Below are positions 52,667-61,500 of a stretch of 64,000 nucleotides of DNA, piece by piece (positions within the stretch are counted from its first letter, which is position 1; the number at the start of each line of letters is the position of its first letter). A program made the position numbers and the translations under genes. Below the pieces are notes generated by a model. It searched no databases. It had not been told where the DNA came from and saw only the letters and a list, made by a program, of their open reading frames with translations. The stretch lies in contig CAKSEL010000006.1 in the NCBI GenBank assembly GCA_934446675.1, positions 69,173 to 133,172 on the forward strand. Reading direction: 5' to 3'. This DNA is from an uncultured Eubacteriales bacterium (GTDB taxonomy: Bacteria; Bacillota; Clostridia; Oscillospirales; CAG-382).

Positions 52667-55600
52667 TTATTCGTCGGTTTTCTCCGCGCGTTTATACAGG
52701 CGTACATAGTCAATGCTGAAATCGTCGCTATATCCGCCGAACGGATCGAATCTTAAACCAGTCACATTGCCGTTCCAGAGCTTATTTGACGTAAGGTCGA
52801 ACATTACCTCTACCGTTTCGCCTTCGCTTACAAACGCAGGGACAATATAAGTCCCGGTAATGTGTTTATCAGCAGCCCAGTTTGAGCTTTCCGCAGTTGT
52901 AAAGAAGAAATCGGGTTTTGCTTTTTCAAGTCCGCCCTTATATCTTACGCCTACTACGGCTACCTGATAATCTGATGCGTTAAACGAAACGCTCCTTACT
53001 ATCGCAGGATCTCCGTTTGTCGCCGAGGCGTTGAGGTATCCGCCCGAAACAACAAGATTTTCGGCGTTCTGTATTCTCCAGCCGTCGGAGTCTCCGTCCT
53101 TATCAAAGTACCACTGATTTGCGTCGTTCACTTCGACAAGCTGCGGCGTTTCTTCCGCAAGAGACGCGTCGTTTTCGCATCTTACATAGTCAATTGCAAA
53201 GTCTGCCTTTGTGCCGAATGGGTCAAAGCGAATTCCCGTAATCGTGCCGTTGAATTTGAGCACATCTTTAAGCGTAAACACGGCTTCGACAACATCGCCG
53301 TACTTTTTGCCCGAAAGATTATAAGTCGTAAATATACACTTATCGGCAGTATACGTTTTCTCGCTGAGCGTCGTATAGAAAAGCTGCGGTTTTGCGTCTT
53401 CAAGCGCTTTGGTATATACAACGCCGATTTTTACAGCGTTATAATCAGACGCGTTAAATGCAACCTTATGTATTATTGCCGGATCTGAATTTCTTGAAGT
53501 CACATAGAACATTCCGTTTGAAACGTAACCCGTACCGTTCTGAATATTCCAGTTATCATTGCTGTCGCCCATGTCGAATTCCCACTGATTTTCCACGCGG
53601 TTCATAAGCGCCCTGTATTCTTCATCTGACGCCGCCTTTACCATTACGGTCTTGCCGGTAAGACTGTACGTATATCCGAGAAGATTGCAGAGTTTCTTAA
53701 TATGGAACACGGGAAGTCCGTCGCGTAGTGTAAAAGTATAACCGAGATTCTGCTCTTTTCCGTCAACGGTAACTTTATCGCTGCCCACGGTGAACACGTA
53801 TGTATGCTCATCATAGCTCTTTAATGTAAGTACGCCGTCAAAACGGTTCCAGATATAGCAAAGTCTCATCATGGAATAGAATCCGTTATTCTTTGCCTCT
53901 CCGACAACTTCATAATCACCGTCCGAAAGTTCTTTCGGAGCGAATGTAAAGTTAAGCTTTGAACCGTTGACATTTACGCCGGGCTTTGAATCGGCTGCGG
54001 TTTCCGGATAGTTCATAAACTCGATAAGCGAGATTTCAAAAGCTCCTGCCGCGGTCTGAGGATCTATTCTTACTACCGTAATATTATCCTTCCAGTTCTT
54101 TTCCGCGCCCATATTTACATAATAATCAACAAACTCTCCGGTTGAGGAAATCTTTACGCCTTTGCGCTTTTTAGCGTTGAGCGTATCATCGGACGTCGTA
54201 GCATAGAACACTTCAAACTCCGCCATAACGCTGTTTTTCATGCGTATATGGAGTATCGGCGCGTCCTTTGCCGCCAAAGGCTGCATTTCCTTGGTTATAA
54301 CCGCAAAGTCTTCACCCATGCCGACACCGCTTATAACACCGTCAGAGGTGCTGTAATTTTCTATTCCGAAATTCATTTTCCACTTCGACGCACCGTCTGC
54401 CGACATATCGTAGGTTCGGACAGCAACAAGATCTTCCGCAGTAAGCGCCGTGTCGTCTTGCGTATCGGATTTTTCAAACTGGAGCCAGCGTATAGGCGTA
54501 TGCGTCGCGGGATAGAGGTGAGATACTCGCTTTATCTGTTCTGCGGTTGGCTTCGCGTCGAGCTTTGAATGAGCGGAGATGTCGTCGGTAAATACTTGTC
54601 TTACATTTTCAAGATAATCAAAGCCGTTTGACGCCGTCGGGAACACGTATGTACCCTCGGAATATTCGTTCCAGGTTGAGATCATAATGGTATTGTCTTT
54701 CCAAGTGCCGGTATGCATTCCCGAAAGAATATCCTTTATATCGTTGCAGACCTTTAAGTGATCCTCTTTTGTAATTATGGGATCTCTTGACTCGTTTCTC
54801 GCAACATCGTTAAAGCCGACAGAGACAGTCGGGATATGGTGGCTGCCTGCGCTCTGCGCATTCTTTACGTCGGTACGGTTATTCTCTATCTGAAGTTCGG
54901 GTTTATAGCCGTTAGCTCCCCAATGATAGCCGTAGGTTGCGTCAAAGCCAAGATCGGTTATGTCGCTGTAAAGCTTTTCACTATTTGCGCCTTGCGTCGA
55001 ATCAAGCAGTATAAGACCGTCGTAACCGAGCTTTTTAAGCTCATCATTCATAAATGCGACGGCTTGTTTTGTACCCGTCACTCCGCCAAAAGATTTCTGA
55101 AAGTTTGCAAGATTCCACACCGTAAGCACTGCCTTATTGTCAAGCCTTGCATATCTCGGATCTTTAAAGTAGTATTCAACCCAATAGTTCCAGATATATT
55201 CTTTGAACTGTTCAAAGCTTGTGCAGTCCTGACCGTTGTTCTCCCACATTATGCAGAAATCAACAAGGTCGCTGTACTTTGCCATCATATATCCGTCGTG
55301 AAGTGCGTAGTAGGAATGGCGCATTTTCTTTATCGGCGCTTTTACGTCGGACGACGGACAGTACCAGCAGGCGTGCAGAAAATCAATTCCGTGCTCTGCC
55401 ATATATTTGAGTTCCCAGTCGGCGGTTTCGCGCAGTCCTTCGTCATAAAATCCTATGTAAGGATCAAACTCCTCAAACGGACTTGTTGCGTCCCAGCCTT
55501 CGCCGGAATGTTGATCTCTCCACAGCCAGCATACGTTGACGCCGACGTTATAATCCTTAGACTCAGCAACTTTCGGGTATGACGGATAATCCTCATGTTC

Positions 55601-57340
55601 GATTACGTTATTTATAACAACGTCGTCAAACCACATGACCGCTTTTTTATTCGGTGCAAAGGACACTTTTACGGTATCAAAGCTTTTGGATTTGATGTCA
55701 ACCGTCGTCTTTTTCTTGCCGTTTACGTAAATGTCGGCTTTTCTGGCATTTGTGTCAGCCTCGATATGAAGCGTCTGCCAGACGTTAGCGATATAGTCGT
55801 TAAGCTCTTCGTTTCCGACGGTGATCCTGCCGTTTTTGGTTTCAAAGGTAATGCTGTCATTATTTCCGACAAGGCTTACGGACGCGCCGTCTGCTTTTTC
55901 GGGCAGCAAAATCATTGTTTCAAAGCTGAGTTTACCTGCTGCGGGTGTAAATTTACGCTCCGCATATGCGGTCTTGCCTGCGTCGGTCTCGGCTTTTACG
56001 CTTGTAAGGTCGTAATTGCGCTCAGATTCGGTGACATCAAGCTTAAAGCCCTCCGAAGTCCAGCCTATCGGTGCTTTGCCGAGCTCGTCGTCATTTCCCG
56101 TAAGAAAATGATCGTTTACGATATAATTTTTTGAAAGGCGTGCGGCAAGAAGAGATATTTTACCCATTCCCTTCTTATTTGTGCCGAGAACAAGCTTTGA
56201 TATTTCCATACCGGACGGAATTTCAAGATTATCAAAAAGCTTTCCGGAATTAATATTCAGCTTTGCCGTTCCGTTATCGAGATCGAGATCCAGAGTTATA
56301 GCATAACGCTTTGCGTCTTTTTCGTCAATCGCGGTATCGGTTTCGGTCTTGCCTTTGCCGACAAACGTCCACTTTCCGTTTTCGGGTACGAGAGATACAA
56401 GCTTTTGCTCGTCTGCGTTTTCAAAAGCAATGTAAATACCGTCGTCGTTTCCGGAAGCACTCACAAACAACTCAAGATGAAGCACACCGTCATTTACAGG
56501 CTCTATATCGCGTATAAGTGCATAGAACTTTTCGTCGGACGAATCTGAAAACTCATATTTTTCGACACCTGTCGTATTTGTCAGCTCAAAGCGGTTATCG
56601 TATATCCAGCCGTTTGCAAGTCCGTTTCTGCCGGTGCCGGTAAACGTATCAATAAGATAATATGCGTCGGTATACTTTCTCACACCGCCGGATTTAAAGG
56701 TCTTTTTGACGCGCTGTGCGCTGTCTGCAATTCTCACTGCCATTGCGCTTATCTCACTCCTTTTCAAGTCGGAATAAGGCTCGAACGTTCCATACTCGTC
56801 ATTACCGGCAAGGATGCCTGCCGCATACAGTTTTGCAATTTTTGCACCCGAAACGGAGCAGCCTCCGAAGTCCGGGAATATGTTATTATCAATATTATTG
56901 ATTTCGGGAAGATCTCCGCACGCGTCGGCAAGCAGCTCGGCAATTTCTATACGCTTTATTCTGCGGTTATAGTCGTCAAACTTATCTTTTTGCAGAAAAC
57001 CGTTGGCGACGGCAAAATCAACGTACTTTGAGTACCATTCTCCCGAAACGTCCGGGATTGTCTTATTATTCTGTATGCTGTAAATTCTCGCCGCTATGGT
57101 TATGCCCTGCGCCACGGTAAGCGTCGAGGAGGGACTGAATTCCTTTGCGGAAACGCCCTGCATAAGTCCGAATTCGTAGGCTTGCTTTACGCTTTCGGCG
57201 TACCACTGCGACGCCGGAACGTCGTCAAACATTCCTTCTTTATATGTGTTGGTTTTTGAAAAGTCTGCATTTACGCACATTGTAAAAGACGCTAACGCGA
57301 TAACAGCCGCCGTCAATGCCGAAAACAATTTCTTTTTCAT
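52667..57340 (-). CDS. SLH-anchored GH99/WbsX-like multidomain glycoside hydrolase
   Basis: A 1557-residue exported protein. The signal peptide covers 1-25. Three SLH domains (about 37-90, 94-141, 154-206; e.g. MFDDVPASQWYAESVKQAYE and FEPYSDLKRSEISAM) would hold it on the cell wall. A jelly-roll or LamG-like region follows (225-580). The catalytic domain of WbsX/GH99 type lies at about 595-945: GVNVCWLWRD, MAEHGIDFLHACWY, TYGYHWGANG, PTVSVGFNDVA and STWNEYSEGTY (889-896, with the candidate catalytic Glu). A carbohydrate-binding-like module (970-1110), a copper-amine-oxidase-N-like domain (1130-1238, LRDGLPVFHIKKLCNLLGY) and two tandem binding modules (1250-1390, 1405-1550) complete it. Relatives act on mannose-rich or bacterial surface glycans; the substrate here is unknown. 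A twin of the same body lies at 58539-63185. AGGAGAG precedes ATG. Confidence 0.85.
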   Translation of the reverse strand: MKKKLFSALTAAVIALASFTMCVNADFSKTNTYKEGMFDDVPASQWYAESVKQAYEFGLMQGVSAKEFSPSSTLTVAQGITIAARIYSIQNNKTIPDVSGEWYSKYVDFAVANGFLQKDKFDDYNRRIKRIEIAELLADACGDLPEINNIDNNIFPDFGGCSVSGAKIAKLYAAGILAGNDEYGTFEPYSDLKRSEISAMAVRIADSAQRVKKTFKSGGVRKYTDAYYLIDTFTGTGRNGLANGWIYDNRFELTNTTGVEKYEFSDSSDEKFYALIRDIEPVNDGVLHLELFVSASGNDDGIYIAFENADEQKLVSLVPENGKWTFVGKGKTETDTAIDEKDAKRYAITLDLDLDNGTAKLNINSGKLFDNLEIPSGMEISKLVLGTNKKGMGKISLLAARLSKNYIVNDHFLTGNDDELGKAPIGWTSEGFKLDVTESERNYDLTSVKAETDAGKTAYAERKFTPAAGKLSFETMILLPEKADGASVSLVGNNDSITFETKNGRITVGNEELNDYIANVWQTLHIEADTNARKADIYVNGKKKTTVDIKSKSFDTVKVSFAPNKKAVMWFDDVVINNVIEHEDYPSYPKVAESKDYNVGVNVCWLWRDQHSGEGWDATSPFEEFDPYIGFYDEGLRETADWELKYMAEHGIDFLHACWYCPSSDVKAPIKKMRHSYYALHDGYMMAKYSDLVDFCIMWENNGQDCTSFEQFKEYIWNYWVEYYFKDPRYARLDNKAVLTVWNLANFQKSFGGVTGTKQAVAFMNDELKKLGYDGLILLDSTQGANSEKLYSDITDLGFDATYGYHWGANGYKPELQIENNRTDVKNAQSAGSHHIPTVSVGFNDVARNESRDPIITKEDHLKVCNDIKDILSGMHTGTWKDNTIMISTWNEYSEGTYVFPTASNGFDYLENVRQVFTDDISAHSKLDAKPTAEQIKRVSHLYPATHTPIRWLQFEKSDTQDDTALTAEDLVAVRTYDMSADGASKWKMNFGIENYSTSDGVISGVGMGEDFAVITKEMQPLAAKDAPILHIRMKNSVMAEFEVFYATTSDDTLNAKKRKGVKISSTGEFVDYYVNMGAEKNWKDNITVVRIDPQTAAGAFEISLIEFMNYPETAADSKPGVNVNGSKLNFTFAPKELSDGDYEVVGEAKNNGFYSMMRLCYIWNRFDGVLTLKSYDEHTYVFTVGSDKVTVDGKEQNLGYTFTLRDGLPVFHIKKLCNLLGYTYSLTGKTVMVKAASDEEYRALMNRVENQWEFDMGDSNDNWNIQNGTGYVSNGMFYVTSRNSDPAIIHKVAFNASDYNAVKIGVVYTKALEDAKPQLFYTTLSEKTYTADKCIFTTYNLSGKKYGDVVEAVFTLKDVLKFNGTITGIRFDPFGTKADFAIDYVRCENDASLAEETPQLVEVNDANQWYFDKDGDSDGWRIQNAENLVVSGGYLNASATNGDPAIVRSVSFNASDYQVAVVGVRYKGGLEKAKPDFFFTTAESSNWAADKHITGTYIVPAFVSEGETVEVMFDLTSNKLWNGNVTGLRFDPFGGYSDDFSIDYVRLYKRAEKTDE

Positions 57341-57728
57341 TATGCACTCTCCTTTTTGATTGTTTTACCGGTGACATTTTTTACCTGCGAAAACCGCCGC
57401 AATGCGCGCATATTACGGAAACTCTCCGCGTCATTGGTAAAAATCAACTTATTTGCCACACCGTATAAGTCTTTGTTTATTTCATTTTAACACATTACGC
57501 GCAATAAATAAATGACAATTTTGGTTTTTTTGGTGACAATTTTAATCAATTCACTTTAGCGGAATAAAGTTTTATCCGCAAACAGCAGACATCCAAATAG
57601 CCGCATCTGATTATTTTACAAAAATATGATTGACTTTCGCAAAAAATCAGGTTATAATAATCAAAAAGGCACATAAATCAGCTCAAAACGATAAAAACTT
57701 CGTTTTTTCGAGGCGTGCGGAGGTTAAT
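57341..57728. promoter_or_regulatory. divergent control region between the SLH-GH99 gene and the DeoR gene
   Basis: 388 bases without a gene. Minus-strand promoter candidate TTTATT-N17-TAAAAT (57512-57484). Directly upstream of it, two copies of TGACAATTTT at 57513-57522 and 57534-57543, 21 bases apart (two helical turns). A related GTGACATTTT lies at 57371-57380 in the SLH-GH99 leader. The DeoR promoter is on the other side. I see no RNA gene or small reading frame with a ribosome site. Confidence 0.55.
57630..57658 (+). promoter_or_regulatory. promoter of the DeoR gene
   Basis: TTGACT (57630-57635), 17-base spacer, TATAAT (57653-57658). Confidence 0.75.
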
Positions 57729-58454
57729 ATGAACAAAGAGCGTGAAAAACAAATACTTACCGAGGTATTGCGGACGAAAAAGGTAAACGTCAAGGATCTT
57801 GCCGAAAAATTGTATGCAAGCGAACCGTCCATACGCCGCGATCTTATCAATCTCGAAAAGCAGGGGCTTGTAAAGCGTGTCCACGGCGGTGCAATTCTTG
57901 AAGAAAACGGAGTATCCGTTTCAAAAATACCGTTTGTTATACGTGAGCTTGAACAAAGCGACGCAAAGATAATCATTGCAGAAAAGGCGTCCAAGCTCGT
58001 AAAGGACGGCGACTGCATTTTTCTCGACGCCTCGTCAAGCGCATACGCCATTGTTCCGTTTCTTGCCTCAAAGGTCGACATTACCGTTATAACAAACGGC
58101 ATAAAGGCGGCTGCCAAGCTATGCGAATACGGCATAAAAACAATCTGCACCGGCGGCGAGCTGATAGCCTCATGTCTTTCAATGGTCAAGGACACTTCAT
58201 ACACCATTATTGACTCTTTCAACGCCGACATATGCTTTTTCTCATGCAGAGGTCTCGGATATGACGGGGTTCTCTCGGATATATCCTTTGAGGAGGACAC
58301 GGTAAGGCAGCACATGATAAAGAAATCAAAGAAATCATACCTGCTCTGCGCAAGCGAAAAGCTCGGCAAAACATATTATCACACGCTTGCGCGTGCCTCC
58401 GACATAACCGGAATAATAAGCGAAAAACCTCTGCCCGAATTCAAAGATCAATAA
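57729..58454 (+). CDS. DeoR-family sugar-responsive regulator
   Basis: A 241-residue regulator. The N-terminal helix-turn-helix VNVKDLAEKLYASEPSIRRDLINLEKQGLVKRVHGGAIL (about 20-57) is typical of DeoR. The C-terminal DeoRC sensor domain contains DGDCIFLDASSSAYAIVPFL, VITNGIKAA and ICTGGEL, which bind a phosphorylated sugar in relatives. The start ATG 57729 is preceded by GGAGG; a longer in-frame reading starts at 57630, on the -35 box, and is rejected. The gene lies between two giant GH99-like genes, both on the minus strand, and I infer that it controls them and itself. Confidence 0.88.
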   Translation: MNKEREKQILTEVLRTKKVNVKDLAEKLYASEPSIRRDLINLEKQGLVKRVHGGAILEENGVSVSKIPFVIRELEQSDAKIIIAEKASKLVKDGDCIFLDASSSAYAIVPFLASKVDITVITNGIKAAAKLCEYGIKTICTGGELIASCLSMVKDTSYTIIDSFNADICFFSCRGLGYDGVLSDISFEEDTVRQHMIKKSKKSYLLCASEKLGKTYYHTLARASDITGIISEKPLPEFKDQ

Positions 58455-58471
58455 ATAATTGCAAATCAAAA

Positions 58472-58520
58472 CCCGGCGAATGCGGTCTGTTGAAGAAACT
58501 GCACTCTGCCGGGCTTATTT
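58472..58520. terminator. terminator between DeoR and the dockerin-GH99 gene
   Basis: CCCGGC (58472-58477) pairs with GCCGGG (58508-58513), followed by CTTATTTTTTA on the plus strand. It also closes the convergent dockerin gene. Confidence 0.75.
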
Positions 58521-58538
58521 TTTATCTATGCGCCTGTT

Positions 58539-61500
58539 TTACTTATGATAAAATCTGATACTTGTTATTTCAAAGCTTCCCGAACATTCGATGGGATCGA
58601 ATCTGAATCTGCTTGCGGTTAAGCTTGAGTTCCAGTATTTATTTGACGACAGATCAAACGTATAGGTCTTATAATCGGCACCGTCGCTCTTTTTTATGTT
58701 TGTAAAGACTCTGCGTGCCGACTCATGCGAGGTTGTTACTCCGTCGGACACAAAGAACACGCTGAATGCCGTCTGGTCATCATTTATTGTATACTTCATT
58801 GTCACATCAACCGCGTTATAATAATCCGTTGCAAGTTTAAAATTCGGTATTTCAAACATGGGATCATAATGGTCGTTACGTCCTGAAACATTGAAATACT
58901 TTGCCTCACCGTAAATCTTATTGCCCGAAGTTGAAACATTCTGCGTATTGGAGAAACCAAACGTCGCGAACCTGTCTGTCGTATTCAGCGTAGTCTTGCT
59001 CTCCGACGGATAGAGACGTATATAGTCTATTTCAAACGTACCGCCGCAGGAGATCGGATCAAGGCGCAGATACGTGATCTTATCCATGGATTTAAAGGTT
59101 GCATCATTTGAAAAGTCAAATACAAGCTCTTTGAATCCGCCGCTGGAACCCTTATTCAGCATTACTCTTACAGAACGGGTTTCCGCGCAGTCATATTTAA
59201 CGCCGTCTTTTTCGGCTTTATAGAATACCTGTGAATTATTGACAGTGGCAACATTATACTTCATTCTGACTACGATTTTATCATAATCCGCAGGAGAAAA
59301 TTCAGTATCGACAGACATTATAGGGTCATAATGACCGGACTGCGACGAGCTTTCAATGGAATTTCCGAATACCGTACCGTCTGTCGTGGAAATCATGGAA
59401 CAGCTTGAATGTGACCAGCCTTCAAAATTACCGATCTGGTTGAACTCCCACATATATTCGTCTGCCCTGCTCTGATATTCCCAGAAATCGCTCCAGGGTG
59501 TCGAAATGCGTATCGTCGTAACGGTTTTATCTGCATTTACGCTCTTTTCCACAGAGAAACCGTCTCCCAAACAGCTTATAAAATGTTCAAGAGGAATCAT
59601 GGGAACACCGTCGTTAAATACGGGTGCGTCTGTAAATGTCTGCGTCTGTCCGTTTACAAGCGCCGTCTTGCTGCCCATGGTATAGGTTATATCGGCGCCG
59701 TTTCCGCGAAGCCGCAGTGCTTTTTCGTTTCTGTCCCACGTATAGTAGGTTTTCAGCATATAGTTTACGCCGCGGTAAGGATTGAAAGGGAAAAGAGTTG
59801 TTCCGTTATCCGTTATATACGGCTCTGTTCCGGTCTTTGCAATATCGTTTCCGTCCTGTGACACGGGATATGTGTCGGTAATATATTCAATGGAATCAAC
59901 ATAAACCTTAAATTCCATTGAGGTAACGGCAGTCATTTTATCAAAGTAGAGAACTGCGTTTATATTGCCCGAGCCGGGGTCAAATCTGAGCTGAGTTATT
60001 GTACCCTGCCAATAGCTGTTGTCCGACATACTGAAATAATACTCTTTCCAGCCGGAGGTATCGGCAATTACGGTTACTTTCTTTGACTCGCTGAGAGACA
60101 AACTTTCGGAGGTTGCAAAGTAAAATGAAAGATCGGTATTCTTAGGCACCTTTGCACGGACCGTAATTCCTGCGGTAGTTGAAGCGTTGAGGCTTACGTT
60201 TTTAACATAAATCATGGGGTCTGCGCCGGTTACGGTGAACTGCATTGCTTTCTGAGAGGAATTATACGTATATCTCATTCCGCCGACGCCGTTGAAGTCG
60301 GAAGAATTGAAAGATGTTCCGCTGGCAAAGCTCTTGGAAAATGCCGTCGTTCCGGACGGTGTTTCGGGAAGTGCGCGCACGCCGTTAAACGTGGCTCTCG
60401 GCATCTGTCTGTCATTCGGGAAGAGAGAACCGAGACGCGACATCTGGTTTTCGGTTGGGGTGACATCGCTGCAAGCCGTATCGTTATCGGTAAACTCGCT
60501 CTTTATGACATCAAGATAGCCGAATCCGTTAAGTCCCGTCGGCATGATGTACGTTCCCTCGCCGTATTCGTTCCATGTCGAGAACATCATGAGTTTCTTT
60601 TTCCAGTTTTCTGAGGAGTTTTTATACCAGTTTCCGAAAGCAGTATTTTTAACCCACTGCGCCATTGTATGCATATCGTCGGTCGTCATGTTGGGCGATC
60701 TTCTTCCGCCCCATGCAACGTTATTGAAACCGACGGATATTGTCGGAAGCACATGGATATTACCGGTATTATGCTGGCTTGTATGGGATTTTATGGTATA
60801 TGCCGGCTCATATCCCTCTTTGCCGTAATTATATGCGTATATACAGTCAAATCCCGAAACGGAAAGCGTATACTGCACCGACGCACTTGAAGTCGTGCTG
60901 CACGCCATGAAAATACAGCCGTCATAGCCTATTTCGCGGCAGGCGTCCTCAAGATAATCGAATGCCTCTTTAAGGCTGAAATCATCTCTGTAACAGAGCT
61001 TATCGGAACCGAACACGCCGATTATGGCTTTATTGTCGATTTTGGCATAACGCGGATCGGAAAGATAGTAGTCGATCCAGTAAGGCACAAAATAATTTTT
61101 CCATGCGTCCATATCCTCGGGTCTTGCGGCGTTGGACGCCTCCCAGAGTATTGCAAAATCCATATAATTGCTGTATTTTGCGTTTAAAAATCCTTTATCA
61201 AGACCTCCGCCGAGACGTGTTGACTTAATGGGCGAATTTGATGAACTTCCGTACCAGCAGATCGCCTGATAATCCACGCCGTGTTCTGCCATGAACTTTA
61301 TTTCCCAGTCTGCAACCTCGGAATTATCTTCGTCATAATATCCGAGAACCGGTCTTGCCTCGTCAAAAGGCGTAATATTATCCCAGCCCCAGTGTTCTCC
61401 GTTCTGCCAGAGGTTACACATATTCATGCCGACATAATAGCCGTTTGAATCTTTCGGAACCACGGGTTCGGGAACGTAATCATCGACTGTCTGAACCTGA

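Noticed and set aside
54836..55582. Plus-strand open frame (248 codons) antisense to the SLH-GH99 gene
   Set aside because: It has Cys/Val/Phe-rich composition typical of a reversed frame, no start context, and the opposite strand is clearly coding across the catalytic domain.
57630..57728. N-terminal extension of the DeoR regulator
   Set aside because: It would begin on the -35 box of the TTGACT/TATAAT promoter; GGAGG precedes ATG 57729.
57341..57728. A riboswitch or small RNA in the longest intergenic region
   Set aside because: No known riboswitch core, strong conserved-looking stem set or terminator was visible; only promoter boxes and short repeats were found.
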